Positions 14,867 through 22,892 of a stretch of 33,009 nucleotides of DNA are shown in pieces. Below the pieces are notes generated by a model that saw nothing but the letters and a program-made list of their open reading frames with translations, had not been told where the DNA came from and ran no database searches. The stretch comes from Anaerolineales bacterium HSG25 (GTDB lineage Bacteria; Chloroflexota; Anaerolineae; 4572-78; J111): the NCBI GenBank assembly GCA_030377865.1, contig JAUCGA010000062.1, positions 1-33,009 on the forward strand, written 5' to 3'. A program made the translations under genes and the position numbers. Position 1 is the stretch's first letter. Every line of letters begins with the position of its first letter.

Positions 14867-16267
14867 TCATTCCTGATCTGTATTATCAAATTCATCAAAC
14901 TCACTCACCGTCCTGAGCGCCTCAAGCTGATTACGCACCGCCTGTTTGCCCGTGCCGCCATGACTCTCATGCCGGTCGGCGGCACGATGGAAGGTCAGCA
15001 CTTTATGCACATCACGCTCAAATAGGTCGCTAAACTGTTGATAGACTGCCAACGGAATCGAGTTCAACGGTTGCCCAAGCCCCATTGCCTTTTGCACCAC
15101 CTGCCCTACGACATGATGCGCCTCTCGGAAGGGCATGCCCTTGGCTGATAAATAGTTGGCTAACTCGGTGGCGAGCATGGTACTGTCCATCTTGTCGTAA
15201 ATAATGCCGTCATTGACGGTCAAGGTTTGGATGACCGCTCGGCTAATTTGCAGAGTCATGCTCATGGTGTCAACCGTATCAAAGACCGATTCTTTGTCCT
15301 CTTGCAGATCCTTGTTGTAGGTCGAGGGTAGCCCTTTCAGTGTGGTCAGCAGTCCCATCAACGAGCCGACCACCCGACCCGTTTTACCCCGAATCAACTC
15401 CATCGAATCGGGGTTTTTCTTTTGCGGCATAATGCTCGAGCCGGTCGAGTAGGCATCGGCCAACTCCACATACTTAAACTCTTGGCTACTGTAGATAATC
15501 AAATCTTCTGCCAAACGGCTTAGGTGGAGTTGCACAATGCTGGCCCAACTGAGAAATTCAATCAGATAGTCACGGTCGCTGACTCCGTCCATGCTGTTGG
15601 CTGAGATGGTGGCGAAACCTAACTCGTCTGCCAAAAACAGGCGGTCAATTCCCAACGGATTACCGGCCATCGCTCCACTGCCTAAGGGCATAACATCGAC
15701 CCGTTTCGACAAATCGTCAAGCCGCTCTTTGTCCCGCTCCAACATCCAGCCAAAGCTCAATAACCAGTGGGAAAATCGCACAGGTTGCGCCTGTTGCAGA
15801 TGGGTATAACCGGGGAACATGACATCAATATATTCGTCGGCTTTGCTGATGATGGCCCACTGCGCCTCAACCAGATAGCTTCGTAACTGGGCAATCTCAC
15901 TTTTGAGCCACAGCCGAATATCGGTCGCCACTTGGTCGTTTCGCGATCGTCCGGTGTGGAGTTTGCCGCCCACCTCGCCGACAATTTCGGTCAAACGCCG
16001 CTCCACCGCAGTGTGAATATCCTCATCGCCGAGTTTGATTTGAAATTGGTCATCGGCAAACTCGGTGGCGACTTGCTGTAGTCCTTGTTGCAGGGTCTCG
16101 CTCTCTTCATCAGAGATGACTCCGGCCTTGGCTAAGGCTTTGGCGTAGGCAATACTGCCGGTGATGTCGGCCTGCCACAGCCGCACATCAAAATAGATAC
16201 TGTCTTGAAACTGGCTCATTAAGGTGTCGGTGACACCGCTAAACCGTCCGCCCCATAGTTTTGACAT
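14867..16267 (-). CDS. argH: Argininosuccinate lyase
   Basis: 466 residues, the usual length. It cleaves argininosuccinate to arginine and fumarate, the last step of arginine synthesis. The fumarase/aspartase superfamily signature GSSIMPQKKNPD is intact (the catalytic serine loop, about 281-292). The N-terminal KLWGGRFSG and HTGRSRNDQVATD (about 101-113) and the GSGAMAGNPLGIDR segment are also diagnostic. AAGGAG lies six bases before the ATG. No other arginine gene is in the window, so argH is detached from argG here. The C-terminus (EFDEFDNTDQE) is acidic and specific to this strain. Confidence 0.97.
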   Translation of the reverse strand: MSKLWGGRFSGVTDTLMSQFQDSIYFDVRLWQADITGSIAYAKALAKAGVISDEESETLQQGLQQVATEFADDQFQIKLGDEDIHTAVERRLTEIVGEVGGKLHTGRSRNDQVATDIRLWLKSEIAQLRSYLVEAQWAIISKADEYIDVMFPGYTHLQQAQPVRFSHWLLSFGWMLERDKERLDDLSKRVDVMPLGSGAMAGNPLGIDRLFLADELGFATISANSMDGVSDRDYLIEFLSWASIVQLHLSRLAEDLIIYSSQEFKYVELADAYSTGSSIMPQKKNPDSMELIRGKTGRVVGSLMGLLTTLKGLPSTYNKDLQEDKESVFDTVDTMSMTLQISRAVIQTLTVNDGIIYDKMDSTMLATELANYLSAKGMPFREAHHVVGQVVQKAMGLGQPLNSIPLAVYQQFSDLFERDVHKVLTFHRAADRHESHGGTGKQAVRNQLEALRTVSEFDEFDNTDQE

Positions 16268-16380
16268 GGGTTACTCCTTGGATTTTAGATTGGCAATTTT
16301 GGATTTTAGATTGCTCTGCTCGTTCCCATTGCTCTGCGTTTGGTTTTTCCTGTTACGACATTCTTGTTTTCGTATAGAGG

Positions 16381-16409
16381 TTGACATCCGTCCGTGAGAT
16401 TCGTACAAT
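16381..16409 (+). promoter_or_regulatory. Strong sigma-70-type promoter facing right
   Basis: TTGACA (16381-16386), 17 bases, TACAAT (16404-16409): near-consensus boxes at ideal spacing. The nearest plus-strand gene starts about 405 bases downstream, and the space between holds hairpin elements. It may drive that gene with a long leader, or a short non-coding RNA. Confidence 0.55.
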
Positions 16410-16478
16410 AAGCATGCAGATTGTTCAACTATCCGAAATTTATGAAACGTGAGGCGTTAGGTGTTTGCATTTCAATAA

Positions 16479-16582
16479 TAGTTGTTCGGAAATAAGGAGT
16501 GCAAAAGCTTCTTGCTTTTGCATGTTTGTTTCTGGCAAAAGCAATCGGAAGAATGGTTCAATCTTTAAGACTGAACCATTCT
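16479..16582. repeat. Truncated family B element joined to a GGTTCAATC hairpin
   Basis: TAGTTGTTCGGAAATAAGG is a family B left end. It continues into GGAGTGCAAAAGCTTCTTGC and the TGTTTGTTTC loop, but breaks off at GGCAAAAGCAA. The hairpin AGAATGGTTCAATCT / ACTGAACCATTCT (16550-16582) follows, with a conserved right flank up to about 16615. Confidence 0.6.
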
Positions 16583-16632
16583 GGATCGCACAACTTATTT
16601 AGAACTCGTTACTAAGGATTGTTATCACGCCT

Positions 16633-16773
16633 CTCAGTACCCGACATACTGATTAAAATTTTTTTTTGACAGGATTAACAAGATTACAGGCAAAAAATCC
16701 TGTCAATTCTGTTAATCCTGTCAAAAATTCTTTTGTATTTAGTTGAGGCTAAAAAACCTTGTCGGGTAACAAT
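16633..16773. mobile_element. MITE-like element, family A copy 4 (inverted)
   Basis: TACCCGACA (16638-16646) and TGTCGGGTA (16760-16768) mark the ends. The GACAGGATTAACAAGATTA hairpin forms the interior. Orientation is reversed relative to copies 1 and 5. It is flanked by direct repeats ATCACGCCT (16624-16632 and 16774-16782), at exactly the 9-bp position predicted from copies 2 and 5. Confidence 0.8.
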
Positions 16774-16814
16774 ATCACGCCTCACACCTCACGTTTCACG
16801 TTTCACGAGACATT

Positions 16815-17762
16815 ATGACCGACAAACAACCAGAACTGTTTCCCAAAAAAGGCGCACCGGGCGAATATGGCCCGCCTGTGACCCAGATTCGAGCCATTAA
16901 CAGCGGTTCATCATTAGCGATGGGCGCGTCCGCTTATCACGATTACATGATACGGCAGGGGTTCTCCAAGCATACAATCAAAGCCTTTGCCGGAGATTTA
17001 CGTTTATTGCAAAAATATTTCGGTAACAGCATGGCCGTGGGGGCACTCAAAACCAAAGATTTGAACGATTTTTTGACCTGGCTCCTCCATTATCGAGGTG
17101 TGCCATGTAGTCCTAAATCCTATGCTCGCCGGATTACAACGCTCAAAAGTTTTTTCGGTTGGCTCAAAGAGTCGAAGGTATTGCCTCATAATCCGGCTGA
17201 GGCGGTATTACAGGTCAAAGTTAAAGCGCCGCTTCCCACCTATTTGACCGACGACAAGGTCGAGAAACTGCTTGACGCGGCAGAGAAATCCTTAAAAAGC
17301 GACAAAGCTGACCCTCGGCCCTACTTTTTAACTCATTTACTGTTGCAAACAGGTATTAAAAAAGCTGAATGTGTCAACATCCAACTTGATGATATAGACC
17401 GTTCTGGCGACCTGCCGACGATTCTGATTCGGTACAGTAATCCCCGCATGCAACACAAAGAGCGGCGACTCAGCTTTGCCACAGACTTACTCCCTGTGCT
17501 AGACCAGTACCTCAAATATCATCAGCCTCAAGAAAAACTATTTGAATGTACGCCTCGCAACTTGGAGTACGTGTTGACCGATGTGTCGAGTGTGGCGAAT
17601 CTGTCTCAACAAGCCTCGTTTGAGATGCTTCGCTGGACCTCGGCTTTACGGGATTATCGGGATGGCATGGAGCATGACCGTTTGCGACGTAAGCTCGGTC
17701 TGTCAAAAATCACATGGCGTGAGACAGAGCAGAAGTTAGCGAAGTTGTCTGAGGCGTTGTAG
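16815..17762 (+). CDS. Tyrosine-recombinase (Xer-like) homologue, predicted catalytically inactive
   Basis: 315 residues with the two-domain plan of Xer/phage integrases. There is an N-terminal SAM-like core-binding domain (about 40-130, SAYHDYMIRQGFSKHTIKAF) and a C-terminal catalytic fold (about 140-315). By motif alignment with XerD: the first catalytic Arg of TGLRxSEL is Lys182 (TGIKKAE); the beta-hairpin Lys is kept (HKERR); HxLR has become EMLRW, keeping only Arg; LGHS is LGLS; and the nucleophilic Tyr of TTxxY is Glu305 (WRETE). Strand transfer is therefore not expected, and DNA binding or an architectural role is more likely. The frame is open and of full length, so it is not an obvious pseudogene. 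No att-like repeats were recognised next to it. Confidence 0.8.
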   Translation: MTDKQPELFPKKGAPGEYGPPVTQIRAINSGSSLAMGASAYHDYMIRQGFSKHTIKAFAGDLRLLQKYFGNSMAVGALKTKDLNDFLTWLLHYRGVPCSPKSYARRITTLKSFFGWLKESKVLPHNPAEAVLQVKVKAPLPTYLTDDKVEKLLDAAEKSLKSDKADPRPYFLTHLLLQTGIKKAECVNIQLDDIDRSGDLPTILIRYSNPRMQHKERRLSFATDLLPVLDQYLKYHQPQEKLFECTPRNLEYVLTDVSSVANLSQQASFEMLRWTSALRDYRDGMEHDRLRRKLGLSKITWRETEQKLAKLSEAL

Positions 17763-17773
17763 ACGTTTTATGG

Positions 17774-17802
17774 AGTGGTTCAATCTAAAAGATTGAGCCA
17801 CT
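17774..17802. terminator. Hairpin between convergent genes
   Basis: A 13-bp stem (AGTGGTTCAATCT / AGATTGAGCCACT) with a three-base loop, 12 bases after the recombinase-like gene. It belongs to the same hairpin family as 16550-16582, 25322-25354 and 31148-31180. It is placed to end both convergent transcripts, but it lacks a strong T run. Confidence 0.5.
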
Positions 17803-17825
17803 TTCGCCCATTTGTAACCTCAATC

Positions 17826-20171
17826 TTAAGGCCGCCATGACGGAGTCTGCTCGTCACGGGAGGCGGTGTTGGTCAGATTTACCACCGTGGCTCCGTCGAG
17901 TGTGGTTGAGTAAATGTCCCAATTCCCTTCACGATTGGCATAAAAGACGACCTGTTGCCCATCAGGTGCCCAAGTCGGCCCATGATCATTTGCTTGCGGG
18001 TAGTTGGTGATGTTTTTAGCTGGGCTACTTTGATTTAACGGAAGTACAAACAGGTCAACATCCCCGTTGGCATCACTCTCAAACGCAATCGACAATCCAT
18101 CTGGCGACCAAGCCGGAGCTAACTCGTTGGCCTCATCAAACGTAATTTGAGTAATATTACTTCCGTTGGGAGTCATGGTGAATATATCCCAATCGCCATT
18201 AATCTGGCTATTAAAGGCGATTAAATCATCGTTAGGTGACCAGACTGGTGACAAATTGTTGTTCCCGTCATCGGTCAGTGCCCGTGTTCGTTCTGGACAA
18301 CTGTTTGGCTCACTTAAGCAGGCTACATCCATGACAAAAATCTCCCATCGTCCGGTTCTAATCGACGAGAAGAGTAGTTGACTACCATCGGGCGACCAGG
18401 CCGGAGTCCAATCATCAGCTGGATTTTGGGTGACATTGACCGGATTTGAGCCATCAACATTCATGATATAAATTTCCCGATTCCCGTCACGAGGGCTAAT
18501 ATAGGCGATTTGCCGTCCTCCCGGCGACCAAACCGGCGCGCGATCATCGGTGCCTTCTGGCGACAGGGCTACTACGTCAGAGCCGTCGGCGTTCATGGTA
18601 TAAACTCGCCAACTTTGCTCGATGTCGCGGGCCATAAAGGTCAACGAGGGAAGTGTTACCAGTTTGACAGGTACCGCGGTGGGCGTGGGCGGTATGGCTG
18701 ACGTTGGTGATGGAACAGGGGTTGGTTCCGCGGTTTCTTCTAATTCTAAAGGGGTAACTTGATCGTTATCTTCCACGGAGGGTTGATTTGTGTCTAAAGT
18801 AGCGATGGTAGCCGTGGGCGACGGTGAGGCCAAAAAACTGATGACTGGCACATCCAGAAAACGTAAAGCCAGTACACCACCGGACATAAAGGCGCATAAT
18901 ATCACCAACAATCCGGCAACAATTGTCCAAGGGATGCGCCATCGTTTGGGCGAGGGTGTTTTTTGACTACTTGAGTGTTTAGAAATTTGTGATGATTCGA
19001 GGCTGTATGGGGTATGAGGTTTATGGGTGGTATAATTTGACCAGTTAACCTTATGTAATACCTCAGACAGGTTGTAATTTTCACGGAGCCAAAAACGAAA
19101 CAGTTCTACATGGAAACGGTAACTAATGTGTCCCATCCGAACCAAAACACCCCGTTCTGTGAGACTGTTGAGGGCATTTTTTACGCCTTGATCAAGTACC
19201 TGAGAGTGTTTTTTGTGAAGGTAACGGCTAATCTCTTGGTCGGTCATAGGGCCGTGGGCACCCTGAATTTCGGCCATGCCGGATAGGATAGATTGTTCGC
19301 CAAAATTCGATTCAGCCCATATTGTCTCGAATGGGTCGATTGGCAGTTGTAATATCTCGTTTAAAACGGTATCAAAATCACGCTGGTTAACCCAACCATC
19401 AAACATTTGCCGATTGAGTAGATTGTGGCAAAACATGCTCAAATAGTAGGGGTGATGGGAGGTGATTTCGGTAATTCGACGAGATATTCCGTAGTCAAAG
19501 CGCAATATGTCTCGTACCGGAAGCGTAACCATGTTGATGGAGGCATCTAATGGTAGAACGTTCAGCTGATGGGTCGGAGCGCGGTCGATGAGGCGATGCC
19601 GAATTTGGCGTAACTGGTCTTTGTTAAGGGTAAAAATTAGATGAAGTTGTGGACAATCGTCTAAAATGGTGTTAAGTGTGGTTAGAAAACTGGCGATGAG
19701 GGCCATGTTTTCATCTAATAAAAGATGTAAATCATCAAGATAAAGCACTAGTTTGGCCTGCCCCAAATGCTGGTGGGCTTCACTGAATAGTTCTCGCAAC
19801 ACAAAACTGGCTTGACCGCGGTTGTCGTAATGACCGGCAATTAAGTCGAGCAAACGCAGTTGGGTCGAGACCTGCTCTAAAACTAGCCGTAAAACTGCCT
19901 CTACCGAATGTTGTACCTCACCTCGATGACGTTCCTCGTTGGCGGGTAAATAAAGCGATACAATTAGGTTAAAGATGTCTTGTTGCTGTCGTTGACTTGC
20001 AATCTTAACCAGAGAGGTCTTGCCGATTAAGGCTGAGCCACTCAAAACAATTGAGCGACTATTGTCATTGAGTTGTCGTTCCAACCAATCTAAGGCATCC
20101 TGTCGTCCAAACAGCATGCTTATGTCGTCTATAGGTTCATTGGGGCGATACGGATTAGATATATCAGCCAC
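17826..20171 (-). CDS. Membrane protein: nSTAND-type ATPase, winged helix and TolB-like beta-propeller
   Basis: 781 residues. The N-terminal ATPase has GRQDALDWLERQL (a STAND-like entry), Walker A GSALIGKT (45-52) and Walker B LVLYLDDLH (about 137-145). A winged-helix-like region follows (about 290-370, QEISRYLHKKHSQVL, YRFHVELFRFWL), then one membrane helix (about 408-435) and a Thr/Pro-rich linker (about 450-505). After the linker come at least five PD40/TolB repeats of the type PxWSPDGxxIAF, up to the C-terminus SWRP. The ATPase should be cytoplasmic and the propeller outside the membrane, suggesting transmembrane sensing, but no ligand can be named. The GTG start overlaps the upstream stop by one base (TAGTG), with GGAG seven bases before it. 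Confidence 0.85.
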   Translation of the reverse strand: MADISNPYRPNEPIDDISMLFGRQDALDWLERQLNDNSRSIVLSGSALIGKTSLVKIASQRQQQDIFNLIVSLYLPANEERHRGEVQHSVEAVLRLVLEQVSTQLRLLDLIAGHYDNRGQASFVLRELFSEAHQHLGQAKLVLYLDDLHLLLDENMALIASFLTTLNTILDDCPQLHLIFTLNKDQLRQIRHRLIDRAPTHQLNVLPLDASINMVTLPVRDILRFDYGISRRITEITSHHPYYLSMFCHNLLNRQMFDGWVNQRDFDTVLNEILQLPIDPFETIWAESNFGEQSILSGMAEIQGAHGPMTDQEISRYLHKKHSQVLDQGVKNALNSLTERGVLVRMGHISYRFHVELFRFWLRENYNLSEVLHKVNWSNYTTHKPHTPYSLESSQISKHSSSQKTPSPKRWRIPWTIVAGLLVILCAFMSGGVLALRFLDVPVISFLASPSPTATIATLDTNQPSVEDNDQVTPLELEETAEPTPVPSPTSAIPPTPTAVPVKLVTLPSLTFMARDIEQSWRVYTMNADGSDVVALSPEGTDDRAPVWSPGGRQIAYISPRDGNREIYIMNVDGSNPVNVTQNPADDWTPAWSPDGSQLLFSSIRTGRWEIFVMDVACLSEPNSCPERTRALTDDGNNNLSPVWSPNDDLIAFNSQINGDWDIFTMTPNGSNITQITFDEANELAPAWSPDGLSIAFESDANGDVDLFVLPLNQSSPAKNITNYPQANDHGPTWAPDGQQVVFYANREGNWDIYSTTLDGATVVNLTNTASRDEQTPSWRP

Positions 20172-20818
20172 TATCTTTTCTCCGCCAATAAAATACGAGC
20201 TTTTGCACCCGCTTGTTCAGCCATTTCCCACCGAGCTGAAAAATGATCGGTACCGAGCAGTTGACTCGGTTGAGGCAGAGGGTGGTCTTGTTGTCCAGTA
20301 ATTTTGTATAACCATTCGACAAAATATCGGATGGGGCCGGAACCGCGTAGTTGTCCTTCTAAAATAACAATCAATTGACCTGCGTCAGATTTGGGGTTGG
20401 GTGTTTGTAAAACGCGATGGATTTCGGCTAAAGTTTCGGGTTGTAGGATATATTCGGTCGGAAATGTAGCCACCACATTACTGAAATAACCATCTGGAAA
20501 CGGTAGCTCCTGCACTTTGGCCTGACAAATCGTTACAGGGAATGAATGTCGGGTCAATCGGCGGCGGGTGATACGAGCCATGTAGGGAGATAGGTCGATT
20601 CCGATGGGGGTATGACCCGCGCTGTATAAATCAGCGAACAATCCACCTGTCCCATAAGCTAGTTCTAACGTTTTGCCTTTTTTTAAGGATGGAATGACCA
20701 ATCGTCGCCAACTAGCCCATTGTCCAAACGAAACCAACCAAGCCACTAGATCATAACTCCACGCCATTTGGTAGTAGAGTAGGTGAAATATCAGCTTGAG
20801 GATAGGCTTGGGTAACAT
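20171..20818 (-). CDS. Class I SAM-dependent methyltransferase
   Basis: 215 residues. Motif I is LELAYGTGG (about 51-59), followed by GIDLSPYMARITRRR (motif II region) and the QAKVQELPFPDGYFSNVVATFP segment typical of the Methyltransf_11 family. The amphipathic N-terminus (LIFHLLYYQMAWSYDLVAWL) is like that of lipid or quinone methyltransferases, but the substrate is not determined by sequence. It lies three bases after the lipid-kinase gene and overlaps the following nSTAND gene by one base, so the three are one operon. A lipid substrate is a reasonable guess from the upstream kinase. Confidence 0.85.
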   Translation of the reverse strand: MLPKPILKLIFHLLYYQMAWSYDLVAWLVSFGQWASWRRLVIPSLKKGKTLELAYGTGGLFADLYSAGHTPIGIDLSPYMARITRRRLTRHSFPVTICQAKVQELPFPDGYFSNVVATFPTEYILQPETLAEIHRVLQTPNPKSDAGQLIVILEGQLRGSGPIRYFVEWLYKITGQQDHPLPQPSQLLGTDHFSARWEMAEQAGAKARILLAEKR

Positions 20819-20821
20819 AGG

Positions 20822-21724
20822 CTAAATAATAACCTGTAATTTTTTTGGTGAAATACTGTAGCTGATTTCGGTAGCTTCATGGTCGATAATTTCTCCATCA
20901 GCCTGAATGGGAGTAGGAGGTGAGGTGGTGATTTTGAGTTGTTTGGTTTGACGATAGATTACCATAGAGTGATTGATATGACTTCCCCGTAACAGGTGAG
21001 GCAATATGGTAACCATGCGCCAACGGGACATACCGACTCCGTAAACAAAATCAATCAGGCCATCGTCGACTACCGCGTCGGGAGTCATATAAAATACGCC
21101 ACCTGTTCGGGGACTATTGCCTACCGAGACTAGAATAGCCGTGCCTTCATAACAACCGCTCGGCCATTCAATCCGAGTATCCCAATTTTTAGCGGTTAAT
21201 ATCGACTTGAAGGCGGCCATGATATAACGGGGAATCCCTTTAAACATCCAACGCATGTTGTTTTGGGTTACGGTAACAACTGATTCAAGGCCCACCGCTG
21301 AGTTATTGACAAAAAAATGGCCGTTGACCTGTGCCACATCAATCAGCATCGACTTTCCATTTGCTAATCGTTGACAGGCCGTTTGAATATCTTTGGGGAG
21401 TTGTAATGCGGTGGCTAAATCGTTGGCTGTACCTGTTGGAATAATCCCTAATTTTGGGTCTAGTTTGTCAGGTTCATCGGCTGTTTGCATAATACCATTA
21501 ACCACCTCACTAACCGTGCCATCTCCGCCCGCGGCGGCAATAATCGGCCAACCCTCCAACGCGGCCTGACGAGCTAATTCTATGCCATGCTGAGGATGTT
21601 TGGTAACTGCCAAGCTGTAATCAAGCTGAGCCTGTTGGAGGGCTTGCTCAATTTTAACAACTTTGGCGGTTCCACTTGGGTGACCGGTTATGGGGTTGAG
21701 GATAACTTTGACACGTTTGGTCAT
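20822..21724 (-). CDS. Diacylglycerol/sphingosine kinase family lipid kinase
   Basis: 300 residues, the DAGK catalytic family (DgkB/YegS type), which phosphorylates lipid hydroxyl groups with ATP. Visible motifs are ILNPITG at the N-terminus, AAAGGDGTVSEVVNG (about 63-77, nucleotide-binding), GIIPTGTANDLA (about 93-104), FVNNSAVGLES (about 137-147) and the C-terminal DGLIDF and QADGEII blocks. It is the first gene of the operon with the methyltransferase and the nSTAND-TolB protein. The 97-base gap upstream has no clear promoter that I can name. The exact lipid substrate is not determined. Confidence 0.9.
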   Translation of the reverse strand: MTKRVKVILNPITGHPSGTAKVVKIEQALQQAQLDYSLAVTKHPQHGIELARQAALEGWPIIAAAGGDGTVSEVVNGIMQTADEPDKLDPKLGIIPTGTANDLATALQLPKDIQTACQRLANGKSMLIDVAQVNGHFFVNNSAVGLESVVTVTQNNMRWMFKGIPRYIMAAFKSILTAKNWDTRIEWPSGCYEGTAILVSVGNSPRTGGVFYMTPDAVVDDGLIDFVYGVGMSRWRMVTILPHLLRGSHINHSMVIYRQTKQLKITTSPPTPIQADGEIIDHEATEISYSISPKKLQVII

Positions 21725-21821
21725 GGCAATTAGTAATGAAGTGATATATTTAGATAAAAAAAGCCACTCAGATACATAAACCGTAATACCGAGGGCTTAA
21801 AGAGTAGTAGGCATGCAATGA

Positions 21822-22697
21822 TTAGTTAACTTGTACCTTTTGCATCGTTTTAATAGCACTCTCGATAGAACGACGATCCTTACTGCTTAGTGCCGGATCA
21901 GTCGCCCATTTTTCATAAAGTGGGAGTAACGACATGAAATCAGGTAAAAATTTCTTTGTCATGCTACGAATTACGTCGCACAATACCCAAGTCGTAGCAG
22001 GGTTTTTCGGAGGAACATGACGAGTAAGAAAATCACGTACTGGGGCAATCTTTCCTCTCGCCGTAAGACGAATAGCGAAGCTGACCGCTTTTTTTACGTC
22101 CACTTCTTCATCGGTCAGCAATTGTTCGGTTAGCGTTAGGCATTGGTTGATATACGCAGGGTGTTTCATGGGTAATCGCCCGACAACCGTGATTCCGGCT
22201 CGTCGTACCCATTTGTTCTCATCAATAAGCCACGGTTCCACCGCGCTCAGCCATCGTTCTGGATACTTGCGTACGATTGGCTCAAAGGCATTCATTGCCA
22301 TCCGATCGGCATCTTCCCAAGTGATACAGGTGCGGCATAATATTTGTAGCAGAGGAATAATCTCTTCTGGATTGGCTAATTCCATTGTTCCCAAGGGAAT
22401 AACGGCCACGCTACGTCCTTCCCGACCGTACTTATCCCATAATAAACGTGCTAGAGGGATGAATTCATCCTCTCGTTTGCGGGCGGCTTTGCTGATTTCT
22501 TTGCCGATGGCCTTGAGTACAGGGATTGGAATACCAACAGTTTCTTGCTGACTCCGCTGTTCGGCCTTGATAACTTCTATACTTTTGGGCTTAAATTGGA
22601 GCCAAAAATCGCGCAGGCTGTCGGCTGTTTGGTGTGGCTCAGCGGGGTCGTAGGCAACAAGGATTGGCTTAAGTTGATTAGCAAATTCTTTCTTCAT
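21822..22697 (-). CDS. AlkD-like HEAT-repeat protein (DNA alkylation repair family)
   Basis: 291 residues, all helical. Central repeats such as WLSAVEPWLIDENKWVRRAG and VDVKKAVSFAIRLTARG match the HEAT-like repeats of AlkC/AlkD DNA glycosylases, which remove alkylated purines without base flipping. The family call rests on repeat pattern and length; the catalytic residues cannot be assigned with certainty, and the protein may be a non-catalytic relative. AAGGAGA lies ten bases before the ATG. It is a single gene, bounded by gaps on both sides. Confidence 0.65.
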   Translation of the reverse strand: MKKEFANQLKPILVAYDPAEPHQTADSLRDFWLQFKPKSIEVIKAEQRSQQETVGIPIPVLKAIGKEISKAARKREDEFIPLARLLWDKYGREGRSVAVIPLGTMELANPEEIIPLLQILCRTCITWEDADRMAMNAFEPIVRKYPERWLSAVEPWLIDENKWVRRAGITVVGRLPMKHPAYINQCLTLTEQLLTDEEVDVKKAVSFAIRLTARGKIAPVRDFLTRHVPPKNPATTWVLCDVIRSMTKKFLPDFMSLLPLYEKWATDPALSSKDRRSIESAIKTMQKVQVN

Positions 22698-22742
22698 TGC
22701 GTCGTGTCTCCTTGGCTCCCTAAAAACGGATGATTTTTATAG

Positions 22743-22871
22743 TAGATTTATTCGGGAATAAAGATTGGAGTACAAAGAGTGTCAAAATTGTATTTTGACT
22801 GACAAGAATAGAATTCTTGCACTCCTGCAAGCCTCATAAATGCCGATCATAATTATTGCCGAACAACTCTA
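22743..22871. mobile_element. MITE-like element, family B copy 4
   Basis: The ends are TAGATTTATTCGGGAATAA and TTATTGCCGAACAACTCTA, with TA at both extremities. The core holds AGAGTGTCAAAATTG and GAATTCTTGCACTCC. It ends 22 bases from the stop codon of the oxoamine synthase gene. Confidence 0.75.
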
Positions 22872-22892
22872 GTAATCAATTTGCCCTTATGG

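Noticed and set aside
16815..17802. Integrative element with att sites around the recombinase-like gene
   Set aside because: The recombinase homologue lacks its nucleophile, no tRNA gene is present, and the nearby direct repeats (16624-16632 and 16774-16782) belong to a family A element.
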